Part shown: positions 24,301 through 36,800 of the stretch, piece after piece | Layout of the letters: every line of letters starts with the position of its first letter | Numbering within the stretch: the first letter of the stretch is position 1 | NCBI RefSeq assembly: GCF_014905175.1 | Contig: NC_057791.1 | Coordinates: forward strand, 24,094,537-24,158,536 | DNA length: 64,000 nucleotides | Direction: 5' to 3' | From: Aphidius gifuensis | Lineage: Eukaryota > Arthropoda > Insecta > Hymenoptera > Braconidae | The notes under the pieces: generated by a model | What the model was told of the DNA's origin: nothing | Databases searched by the model: none | The model's input: the letters and a program-made list of their open reading frames with translations, nothing else | Made by a program: the position numbers and the translations under genes

Positions 24301-27300
24301 GTTTTTCAGTAATAAAATAAAAATTAAAAAGTCGTAAGTGCATAAAAGCAGCAATATAAATAAAAAAAATTGAAACAATCTTATAAAAAAAAAAAAACTA
24401 ATTATTGTTTGAAAAAAAGACATAAAAAATATAGTAAATTTTATTTTCAAGGTTTTAAAAGTTTTTTAAAAATACACAAACATGCTAAAATTTATGTAAA
24501 AAAAAATGTTAATAAAAAAATAGTAACACAGGTTAAATACTTGATGATAGCAAAAATCCAAAAATTAAATGCAAATATAAAAATCATATGCTTTTTGTAT
24601 TTTTACGATTTTAAAATATAATTTTTTATTTTTTTCAATAACAAAATTTTAAATTCTTAAAAATGCATCTTAATTCGCATATTTATCTCGTAATAAATTT
24701 TTTTTTTTCAATTTAAAATATCAATTTTTAAATCAACTAAAATATTATTCCAAAAAAGTTATTTTTTAGTTTTAATTTTCTCAATTAAAAATATCCAAAT
24801 AAATTGAAAATAATAAACAATTTAATTTTTATAAATACATTTTTTTAAAAGACAAATATTTATCAAAATTTTTTATATTTTATGTATTAAATTATCCGGA
24901 AATATCTTAATGTTTAAATACACATTTTATAAAGTAAAAAAAAAATGAAGCAAAAAGTATATTTTATTTATTTTATCATCATCCGATACTTGTTAATAGT
25001 CTTTTTTTTTATTTCTTTATTTTTCGTACGATTTATAAACATGTTCTGATAATCCCCATCAGTTTACTGTGATAAAGAAAAAAAAAAGTAGCTAGATATA
25101 TAACTTTATATCCATGTACACATTTATTTTTAATTTTTTATCTTTTTTATTTATTTAATTTTTGTTTTTGAAAAGCTATTAATCGGAGCTGAACGAGAGA
25201 ATCCGGCTAGAGAGTCTCGGAGTTTTAGAGTGCAGAAGAAGGATAAAGCTTGAGGGATAAAATGAGAAAGAAAAAAAAAGTAAAAGAGGGAGGTATTGGG
25301 TTGGTTTATACAGGGTAAAAGTATAAAAAAAAAATATATATATAAAAGGGTAGTATGGGTCATCCGTGTGTACGAGAGATGATACCCCCAACGAGTTATC
25401 GGACCTCACCGTTAGAGTTTAAGTTGAGCTTTGGGTTCACGCAGGTCAGCCATTCACAATTTGGCACACTGCCAAGGACATTAATCCTTTTAGTAGTCCA
25501 AATAATCGGTCAGGTGTATGTGTGACCCAAGTATCTCAATATACACATATAAAATTATTTTTTTTTTTTGTTTTTTATAATTATTAATTTAAAAACTTAT
25601 TTAAAATTCAAAAAAAAAATTACAAGGAATTACGTATGAAAATGTCCTGGCTGTAAAATATATTAAAGAAAATTTTACAGTCGTCATAATTTTGTAAAAA
25701 AATAGCAAAAATGTCAACAAGAAAAATTAGAATAACGTATAGAAAAAATTTTAACGAAAAAAAATTTCTACTTGTCAATAAAAAATAAATTATTAAAATT
25801 AAATTTAAAAAAAAATATATGAATTGTTTAATGTTTATAATAATTTATGAAAAAATTTAATTGAAATTATTTTACTGATTATTTAAATAATTGAAATTTA
25901 TAAGTTAATAATATTAATTAATTTTTATTTGTTTAATTTTTAATGTGTCATTGATAAATTAATTTTAAAAAATATAAAAATGAAAAATAATATTGAATAG
26001 AATATATAAATTATAAATATTTTTATATGACACTTTTATTTATTTTAGTAATAATTTTTCATCGGGTATTGTCTATGATACTTATCATCAATAATCAATT
26101 TATCATTTTCGCTGAAAATACCGTGGTTTCATTACTATTCATTGGCATTTTTTCTCCTGGAATTATTTGTTTTTTTATTTGGTTTTTTTTTCGTGGCTGT
26201 AGAAAAATAATGGACAGTTTTTTTTTTTTTAAATTCATTTCAGCCAAGAAATAAATAATGAAAATAATAAATATAGTGTTGAATGTGCCGCGTGATTCAA
26301 GAGGCTTGAACAAAGTCCTAGAAAGGCACTTCTCAAATAACAAACTGTAATTTCATTTCTCATTATTTCTTATTATTTTTTTTTTTTCTTTAATAAAGAG
26401 AATAAATTTTTTTTTTTCTTTGAATTCTTTAGTAATTTTTTTATTCTTACAATTTTCCATGGCTTTTCTTCATTTTATTATTTGAGGAATTTTTATATTT
26501 TTTTTTTTTTTACAATTATTGTTGAATGCAATATTTATTTATATTCATTTAGCTTCTGTATATTTTTTTTTTTTTAATTCAATGAAATTTAATTTTTTTC
26601 AAATTTACAATAAAAAAAAATGATTAATATTCCAATTTATATAGCCTCTTCAAGATTCAAATATTAAAATTAAAATTTATATAATAAAAAATCCTTTTTT
26701 TTTTTATATTTTTCACTTTTATAAAAATACTTTAAACCACAAGCATAAAAAACTTCAATTCAACTTTTCAAATTCATTTTTATTTCCTCAATTTTTATTT
26801 AAAAAAAAAAAAATAGTAAATTTACTTTTTTTCGTTGTTTTATTTTTCAAGCAGGATATAATATTTTTATGAGACTGAATTATTCAAGCTTCGTAAGAAC
26901 CAAGTTATGGAAAAAGACAATATTCTCTTGAAACTGAATAAATGACAATTGTTTGCCGGACCATGTTAAAAGTTGAATCAAAAAAAAAAAATAAATAAAT
27001 AAAAATAAACCAATATTTTTCTTTTCCCTGAATCAACTTGATGAAAAATATTTTTAAAAATATATTCACACAAAAAATTCGTTATAAAAAAGTATTAAAA
27101 TACATAAATAATAATTATTGTATGTAAAAAAAATAAATAAATAAATGTTATAAATTTTGATAACTAGAATATCTTGAATACCATGAGTATAAAATTTAAC
27201 TGGACAAAGTGATCCAGGCAAAGGTTTGAACCCTTCAAAGGATTCATGGAATTTATGTAGCAAGTTTGCTTTTAAAGAGCTTTTATATGTATACATATAA

Positions 27301-29842
27301 ATCTTAATGTCTATATATATTATATCATGTGTGTGTGTATTTTACTAGTGGGAAAATACTCTCGATATGATAGCAATATACTCTTATCCATGATATTCTC
27401 TTCTATACATTTTCAAATACCTCTGGGATCTATTATCATCGGGATCAAAAGAATATTATAATAACAATGAATAAATAAATATATAAATAATAAAAATTAC
27501 TATTATATTTTTAAGTAAACATGACAAATTATTATAGCAATAATTTTTTGATATAAAAAAAATATAATAATCAGCTTTTTTATCAATTTGAAAAGTTAAA
27601 AAATTATAGAAATAATTTAAACAATTTTTTGATTGATAAAAAAATTTAATTAATTTATAAAACTTATTTATAATCAAATAATGATAAAATTATTTTAATT
27701 TATTATTTTTTTTTTTTTAATATTTATATGTCAGCTGGTTTACAAAAATTTAATAATAAAATTAAGTTGAAAGAAAAAAAATTAATAAAAAAAAAAATTA
27801 CGTACAAAAGCAACGAATTTAATTTGAGTTTATATAAATATATATTTCCATAGTCTCGTGGGATAAAATGAAAATTGCAGAGAGTAAAAATTTTAGATAA
27901 AAAAAAAAGGAATTATTTTTTAAAGTAGATAGAAAATGAGGTGAATGGAATAAAGAAGCAGTGTCTTTTTTTTTATTTTCTAGGTTTATTTGTTGGCTTT
28001 TTTTTTTTTTTTTTCAATTATGAATAGATAAGAGCTTGCGAGTGTGTGGTTTAACAATGATCTTTGTAATAACTGGTATTTTAATTTTTACATATTTTAT
28101 AAAAATTTTATATTTGACCTTCAACTAAGTTTAACGACAATTTTAAAACCACTGTCATTTTGTGGTTGTTAGATAAAAGAAGAAAATTTTGTCAAAGAAA
28201 TAGTTACATTTTATTTTTTTTTCACTTTATCTAATTTTTATTTTATTTTTTTTATTTTCTAGATTGAATTCTTCTTTTGTGTGTGGTTAAAGGTGTTATA
28301 TAAAATTCTCAAAGTACATAAAATAATTTAAAGGAAACAGTCAAAAAAAAAAACCCTAAGGCCCTTTTTTTATTTTTCATTTTACTTTGCACTGTATGAT
28401 CTTTAAAGTCGCTTTTATGTTTTTTCTACCCGTGTCAAATTTTTAATGAAATTTTCAGGATGTTTCTTCATCTTCTAAGCAAGATAAATCATCAATTTGT
28501 TCCGTCAAATTTTTGCCACAATTATACCACACAAAAAATATTTAAAATACTCAAAATAAAATCAAATTAATTTTCAATCAATCAATTCACATTTAAAATT
28601 TCAACTAAATATATCATTTTAATTTTTTACATTTAATCCACATTGAATAATTAATAATCATTCAAATTTCCATTCAAACAAACTTTGTAAAAATTAAAAA
28701 AAACCTGTTGTAAAAAATTTTTAACATTTTTTTTTTATTCTACATGCGTTTTGCATTTTTTATATAATTTTAAAAACCAAAAGCAGTAAAATAATTATAT
28801 AAAATTAAAAATAAATTTTGTAAATGTAAATTTTACTTTATTCATTATTATTATTATTATTTTGTTAATTTAAAAATATAAATACATGAAAAAATAAAAA
28901 TAAATAATCCATGGTGCATGTCCAGGTAAAATCAGCGTATTCACCGCAACGTTTTGTCCCATGAGACAAATAATCTGTCCTCCCAAAAGCCCAATACAAA
29001 TCTAGTTGTATGGAAGCAAAAAAAAAAATATAATAAAAATACAAATAATAATGAAAAAAAAATTTTGTAATTAGTATGCATTGCTATGCAAATGGATTGA
29101 CATTTAATGGAGCCACTGGTTAACTATAGTGGGGTTGTGAGGGGTTGTTAAAATTAGGGGATGAGACAAATAAACCTGGCTTTAATTTACCCACAGCAAC
29201 AGAGTAAAAAGCATCCTCGTTAAATCGTTACATCCTGTCACGCTAGATACACGACAAAATTTCAACAAAAAAAAAAGATAAAAAAAAAAAAACAGGTCCA
29301 TTTAATTAGCACAACCCTCATAGCACAATCAATGAAAACGTAAGTCGAATTCTGAAAAATAAATCATAATGAAATGATGATTATTTAAAAAATTAAAATA
29401 TATTCTTTTGAAATTTAAAACTATTGTCAAAATAAAATTAAAACTATTGACATACTGCAGGTTATAAAAAAGAAATGCATTAAAGCTTTTATGTTGATAA
29501 TGCAAAGATATTGGATCGTAAAAATAAATTCCCATGACAGTGAGAATGTCATTTTTTGTCGACGATCAGATTTACTCAGGTGAAAAATGTAGAATCGACT
29601 CAATATACACAATGTACTAATAAAAAATAAATAAAAATTTTTATTCTCTTCTTCATCTTCAATGTTGATCTGCATTCAAAAGCTCCGGCTCGTTGCTAAA
29701 TTTCCACAAGCATCAGTTGCACTTTTTTACATCCAATTTACCTTCAGACTATTATTTTTTTCAACAAAAAAAAAAACAATAATAATATCAACAGCAAGTA
29801 TAAAATAAACAAAAAAATATTCCAAAAATATTCAACATATTT

Positions 29843-29879
29843 CAATCAGGACAATCAGGACAATCAGGACAACAATCAG
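29843..29879. repeat. 9-bp tandem repeat
   Basis: CAATCAGGA repeats three times in a row, followed by a slightly broken fourth unit ending in CAATCAGG. It lies downstream of the 3' end of the Sidestep-like gene. Confidence 0.7.
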
Positions 29880-29965
29880 GGGTTGAAAAAAAAAAAGATA
29901 ATAAAAATAATTAAACACCAATAATTATATTTTCTTAACAACGAATTATTATTATTATTTTTTTG

Positions 29966-29975
29966 TTTATTTATT
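29966..29975 (-). promoter_or_regulatory. candidate poly(A) signal of the Sidestep-like gene
   Basis: On the minus strand this reads as overlapping AATAAA hexamers about 225 bases after the stop codon at 30199. It is the best placed such signal, but not proven. Confidence 0.35.
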
Positions 29976-30198
29976 GTCTATGTACAAACATCGAAGTCTG
30001 TTAAATCACAATATTTGATTCAACAATTATAATCGATGAAAGTCTCAAGAATTGATTTCATTTTTGTTTTTAAATTTCAATTATATAAAGATTTATTTCA
30101 TTTGTTATTTATAAAGATTATTGGCCGAAATAATTATCTTATTTATACATATAATAATAGCAATAATAATTAATATATATAATAAATTGAATTAAATT

Positions 30199-30836
30199 TT
30201 ATATACAACTTTCTTGTACACGTAAACTTCTTGTGTAAATATCATGAGTACGATGAACAGGTAGTGTACTTGGACGTGCTGGACTTGTTGCCTCTGGTTT
30301 ATCAACATAATTATTTTGATAAATCCAATTATCTTTACCATGTAATACAGTTGCTGGTGATGGATAATCCAAATTATCAATATTATTATCATCATTAACA
30401 TTATTATAATTATTTTTTGTATAATTTGAATTTAATTTACATGGTATTACATCTGGATTATCTTCAGCACCATCAATTAATAATTGTTCACGTGTTTCTT
30501 TTATTAATAATTGTCTTGATGATTGTTGATTTTTATTATTAATATTATTATAATCATTATCATTATTACGTGTTGTTGTTGTTGTTGTTGCTGTTGTTGT
30601 TGATGCTGATGTTGTTGTTGATGTTGATGATAATGGCAATTGATTATTATGATCATTATCTTTTTCTTCACAATTAACAATATTTATTTGACTTTTATTA
30701 TTTTGATTTGTATAATAATTTCTACGATAGAGTGTTACTGTTATTCCAATTATTAATATACACAGTGCTGTTATACCACCAGCAAAACAAGCAATCAATA
30801 AACTATAATCAGAGCTCATATCTCCTGAATCACGAC
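30199..30836 (-). CDS. Sidestep-like exon 9: membrane helix and cytoplasmic tail
   Basis: Acceptor TCTCCAG, phase 1. A hydrophobic helix (LLIACFAGGITALCILIIG) ends in YRRNYY, a stop-transfer signal. The tail has Asn/Asp-rich stretches, a Thr/Ser tract from ACN codons near 30575-30640, a conserved-looking NPDVIP and YPSPATVLHGKDNWIY, and ends ESCI then TAA. Confidence 0.9.
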
Positions 30837-33800
30837 CTGGAGAAAATTCAACAGAAAAAAAATATATATCATCATTATTTTCGGAGAAACAATTGGTATT
30901 TTTTTTAAATTTATTTTTTGAAAATACAAGTAAATAAAACTGAAAAATTCAAGTGGAAAAAAAATTAATAACTTTGATTCATTTGGCTAACAAAAAAAAT
31001 TAATATTTAATATAAATTATTATTTTTTCCTTTGTTATAAAATACCAAAAATACTTATTGATTTTAAAAATCAATTTATAACAAAAATATTTTATTTTTT
31101 CTATTGATAATTATTTATAATTAAAAAAAATAATTGAAATATATTTTAATACATGCTTTGTTTTTTTGGTTAATGCAATGGCATAATGAACGATTTAAAT
31201 TTAAGTTGAATTTTCTTTCAAATCAATAAGAAGGTTTAGTTATTAGTTATAGTTAATCGAGTGGGCCGATGGTTAAGTCGTCAAGAGCCCAGCCTATGAT
31301 ACATTAAACTTTGGCTTCGATTCCTTTTTAAGACCATAACTGTATTTGTCTGTTCTTGAAGAATTTTCTTCATTTGAATAATTGAGGAGCGTTTTCTGGT
31401 GATTGGGGCAAATATAATCTAGCATAGACCATGTGAACTACGCACTTGGTCTACGCCAGAAAATATTCACCTCAAACACCGAATACCTTTTTTTATTTTT
31501 TTTAAAAAAAAGATAATGTAACACTTACACATATTCTCTATCTCTTTCTCACAATTATGGATGACACCTGTTCTTTTTATAATAGGAGGATTGTCTATCA
31601 ATTTATTTCTATTATCATCTTCTTATTAGTCATTAAAATTGTTGGAAAAAAAATTGAAAATGTCAATTTATTTTAGATATATATATTTAAATTTTATAAT
31701 AATAAAAAAATAAAAAAATGTAATATTAATGTATAAAAATAAACATCAAGATTGAGGGCTTCAAAAATAAGGGTCAGTTTATATTATGTTACTTCCTTTT
31801 AACTTATCATATTGCTTGTTTACCTATCTCCAGTTTTTTTTATGAATTTAAAATTACATATTTCATCATATTATTATCATCTAAATGTAATTCAAGTCGT
31901 TGTATTATATTTTTTTTGTATTTTTAACAATAACGATATCATTTTTCAAATATTTTATTATTTTTAACTATTGAATTTATAATATTATTTTTAATATAAT
32001 ATCAGTGTCTCGTCAAGGGATATGGCAAACATCCAAATGAAAAAGGAAAAACCTTCACAGAAGCAGAAAGAGACAAAGAGAAAAAGAGAATTTACGCAAG
32101 AGTAAAAATAAAAATAGTGCTTCAATTTTTCAGCTGCTATCTAACAGTCATATGAAACACAAAATATACATGAACATAAATAATAATAAAAAATATATAT
32201 ATATTAAACTATACATATGACTAACAAAAAATAATATTATTATTATTTTCTATTTTTATTTTAACAAGGCAAGATAAGAAAACCACAAAGACATTCGTTC
32301 TGTTAAAATCCCCATGCTTAGAACTGATACACACTGATAAATATACATTTGGTAGGTTTAACAGAAAGACGATTATTTTCCATGAAATACATTGTATATA
32401 CACACCCTCAAACAAAAAGACCCATGAATAATCCAACTTGGAATTAAACACGATATAAATGCTCCAACGACAAAGACAAGATTTTTTCTCATATATAAAA
32501 CTTTATGAGAATATTTTTTCAAAGTAAAATATAATTTATAAAACTATTTAAAAGAATGAATAACTATATTCATAAGAAGAAAAAAGAAAATTAATAAACA
32601 CATAAAAGAAAATTTTCATGGAATTTTAATTTATTTTTTAATTTTATTTTAAAAAAATATATAAAAAAGATCAGAGAAAGCTTCAAAGAACGAGTTGGAA
32701 AGACACGTAATTGCACTGGGGACTCTTGACTTTTTTCGACATCATTAATTTCACTATAATTAATCATAATTAATGAGTATCATTTTTTTTTTTTTTATTT
32801 CAAAAATTAGGCTTGAGTTATCATCAAGTAATTTAAAAAAAAAAATTTTATTTCTTTGATTATTTAATAATAATTAAGCTAATAATAATAATAATAAATT
32901 TTAATTAGTTAAATAATAATAATTGAAAAAAAAGTTGACTTACCAGTTGTGTACATTGCAACCCCCTTGAGTGTTATTGATTCAAGTACAACTGGATCAC
33001 TTCTACCCTTGGCATTAACAGCATAAACAAGTAGTTTATAATTTTTACCAGGTTCAAGATTTGATACTTGAAATATTGGACCATGTTGATGATGTGGATT
33101 TATTTTATCAGTACGATTAATGTTTATTGTTATATTTGGATATATTTTATCTTCTTTATAAACTTCTAATACAAAACTTGTTAATGGTAAGCCACCATCA
33201 AACCCCTCAGTGCAATGTACAATGAGCCATTCAGCATCACTTGTTGGAATATTTTTCTCGTCATTTTGATTAGTTGTAACTGTAATTAATAATAAACATA
33301 ATTATGATTAAATATTTTCCAATGAATTAATAATTCATTCTCTAATTAATTACCTGTATGATAAGCATATGGTCCAGTTGATTGTACAGCTGAACAATTT
33401 TGTAGTGGATAAGGTTTACCAGCAACAATAATTTGAAATAAACATGGTACTCTTTGTACACCAATTGGATTTGATGCCCAACATGATATAGTACCATAAT
33501 CAGTATCATAATCTGGTGTGTAATTTAGTCTTGAACCATGCCATTGATTTGTAATACGTTTTGATTGTTTTATTGGACCATAACGTTCAGCTGGTACTGG
33601 CATCATAAGTTCACCAGAATTATTAAATGCCCAATGAAATGTTGTTGGTGGTGGTTTTGATACAACACCACATACCAATGATATTGTTTCATGTTTCAAT
33701 GCACCAACTACTTGTACAAGTGTACCATCTTTACATATCGGTGCATCTAAAAAATTAATATTATATTTTTAAATGATTGTTTTTTCATTGAATTGATATT

Positions 33801-36800
33801 AATCAAGTTGAGTAACTTACACATTACTTCTAGAGTTACTGATTTACTTGTTGAACTACCTTCAGCATTAACAGCCATACATGAATAATCACCAGCTGAT
33901 GCACGATTAACATTTTGTAATACTAATGAATCACCACCAGGTATTATTATTCCAGCACTTGAATTTTGATGCAACTCTTTTTCATCTTTAAACCACGATA
34001 ATTTATATGCTTTTGGATTTGCTTTGACATCACATTCAAAATAAACATCATCACGTTCATTTATATCATTTGCACGTAAACTTGAACCAAGTTTTGTTGT
34101 AACCAGTGGTACATCTATAAAATTAATCATCATGTTTTTATTTAATTTTTTGGTTCTGTATTTAAAATATCTTTATTGCTCAAATAATTAATTTTATTGT
34201 TTTTTAAATGTATATAACAATCGAAAATAAAAATTGAAAATTTTTTAAAATTTCATTGTTCAAAGGTGTAATTTTCATTGTTCATTTGTGTAATTTTTTA
34301 TTTTCGAAATTCTTTATTATTTGAGCAATAGAAATATTTCGAAATAACAAAAAATAACTTTATTTTCAATTTTTTTTTTTTACAGTGAATTGACAGTTGC
34401 CATGTGTCCTCCAGTGCACTATCTGGGACAATTGGATTCTCTGCTCGGCAGGTGAGAAATTTTCCATCGTCTCCAATTGTTGCGACATAGCTAAGAATAC
34501 TTTTCGTAACATCTGGGGACTCAGTGATCTGGGGAAATCAATCAAGTTCGATAACATGAACAAAAGAAAAATAATATATCAAATAAAAAATAAAATAAAG
34601 TTAAAAAAATAAAAAGTTTTTATAGCTAATGATTGATATTATTAATTAACTTGAAATAATATTTTTTTTACATTAATTTTTCATGATATTAATTTACTTT
34701 TTTAGCCATATATTTAACTTGATGAGAACCTTTCCACCATGTTATAACTGGTTCTGGTTTTGAGCCTGATGTAACACACTCAATAACATATGTTTGCAAT
34801 GCTGATAAATGAGCTTCTTTACTTGTTATATTTATTTTCAACGGTTTAACTGTATAAAAAAATTTAAATACCCAATTAATAATGTTAATTTTCATCAAAT
34901 AAATAATTGTAATTAATTTTTTAATACACATACGATTTAATTCAAGTAAAATTTCATTAACAAGTGGTGTTATTAGATGTGTATTTGAAGCTCTACAATA
35001 TAATTTTGTATATTCAAAGTCACGTGTAACTCTTGCTATTTCAAGTTTATTTATTGTCATGTCATCATGATCATTTCTATATGTATCATCAATCATTTTG
35101 TCACCAAAATACCAGCTAACTCTTGGCTGTGGTGTTCCACCTTTAACTTGACAAGTCAATACAATTGAACTTCCTTCATTGATACGTTGATTTGTCTTGA
35201 CATAATTTACATCTTGACCAATCATTATTTCTGGTTTATTTGGTGGTACTGAAATAATTTTATTAACAACAAATATTAAACATATCAATGCAAATAAATT
35301 GTATCATTATTATTTAATTACCAATAACTGTTAAATTAATTTTTTGATTTCTAGTTGGACTGTTGCGATAATCAACACGACAACGGTATAATCCACTGTC
35401 TGTATTTATCAATGGATCAATTTCAAATTGAGCTGGAATCTTGTCAATTTTCATTGTAGCACGATTACCAAATAACTTTTGATCAGATGAATTTCTAGCA
35501 CCATTATATAAACCATTTTTTCTACCATCAAGTGTATAAATTGGATGGCTACTCATATCTTCACGATACCAAAGTATCATAACAACTAATTCATCATTTT
35601 TTTGTATGTTTATGTCACATGGTAAATGGGCTTTATAACCAGCAACAGCTGTCACCTCCAGTACTGGTACTAAAAATTTAAAAAGAATAATAATTTTATG
35701 AAAAATATTTTATATCATTTTTACTAAATTAAATTGATAATATATTTATGAATTTTATTATCATGTAAGATAAAAGTTAAAGCACTTTATGTTTTATTTT
35801 TTTTTTATTTTTTTAGGTGGTTAAATTACGTAATCTCAGCGTTTCTTGATGGGGATATTGAGTAAGGTTGTACCCAAGAGACCAACGTCTTGCTCAAACC
35901 GCAAATTTTCTACATTTTTTTTTTCTTATTCTACTGTTATCGATTATTTTATTTTTTTTATTTTTTTGCTAGTTGCTTGCAAGTGTACAGAGACCATGCT
36001 TTGAGCAAATTGGTCTGAGCGTGGTTTGCTTTTTGAATGTGCTCAACTAGACACAATTGGTATTATTATTTTCTACATTTTTTTAGCCACGAAATCGAAA
36101 CGAATAAAAATAAATATAACAAATTAAACAAAAAATAAAATGGCAAAGAAATTAAAGTTTAATTGAAGGCAATTAATCGTTTCAGTCAATTTATATGTCG
36201 AACAAAGTTTGGATTTTATTGGACTATCAACGTGCTAGTTTACCATCAATCTTGTTTATTTATTTTTTCTTTTTTTTTTTTTATTCACAAACTTGATATA
36301 TTTACATTGAAAATTGACGCACAATCATCGTTTAACAGTATCGTATAAAATGACAACGATCCGGTTGTTTTAAAAAGTCAATAAAAAATGAAAAAAAAAA
36401 TCATATCGATTTTGTGTGCGAGTGTTATACCGCAATAGATATTAATCATTCTCACGATCTTCAAATTTCCGGTGCTGCCTGTTACGAAAAAAAAAGCTAT
36501 TTTGCCTATATTTATAAAAAAAAAAATTAAACAAATAATAAAATTGAACTATTTCAAGTACCAAAAAACATGAAAAAATATTTTTAATTAATACAATAAT
36601 AAATTGTCAATGAAATTTATTTAAAATTGAAAATCAAGAAGAAAAATTCTATTAGAAATTTAAATGAAAAAAAAATATATATATTAGTGGTATGATATTG
36701 AGGATAACAAAAAAATGTGGGTCGATAAGGGGTTGACATAAAAATGAAAATAAAAAAAAATAAAGAAAGAGGAAAGTGAGTTGGCCTCTTTACTTGTTCG

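Larger units (their letters stand above)
17081..29842. other. long gene-free region
   Basis: Some 12.7 kb without a supportable exon. GC-richer islands occur near 18330-18480, 18600-18740, 19370-19790, 21230-21480, 25180-25540 and 28910-29240. They contain no frame with plausible splice sites that I can defend. A POU-type octamer ATGCAAAT is at 29086-29093. The rest is A/T tracts. Confidence 0.5.

Noticed and set aside
27066..27296. 76-codon minus-strand frame with a GFKPLPGSLCPVKF stretch
   Set aside because: It looks less simple than its neighbours, but has no domain, splice partner or repeat; insufficient support.
34366..34563. 65-codon minus-strand open frame at exon 5
   Set aside because: It is in the wrong phase; the correct frame gives the second half of Ig3 (FLTCRAENP).
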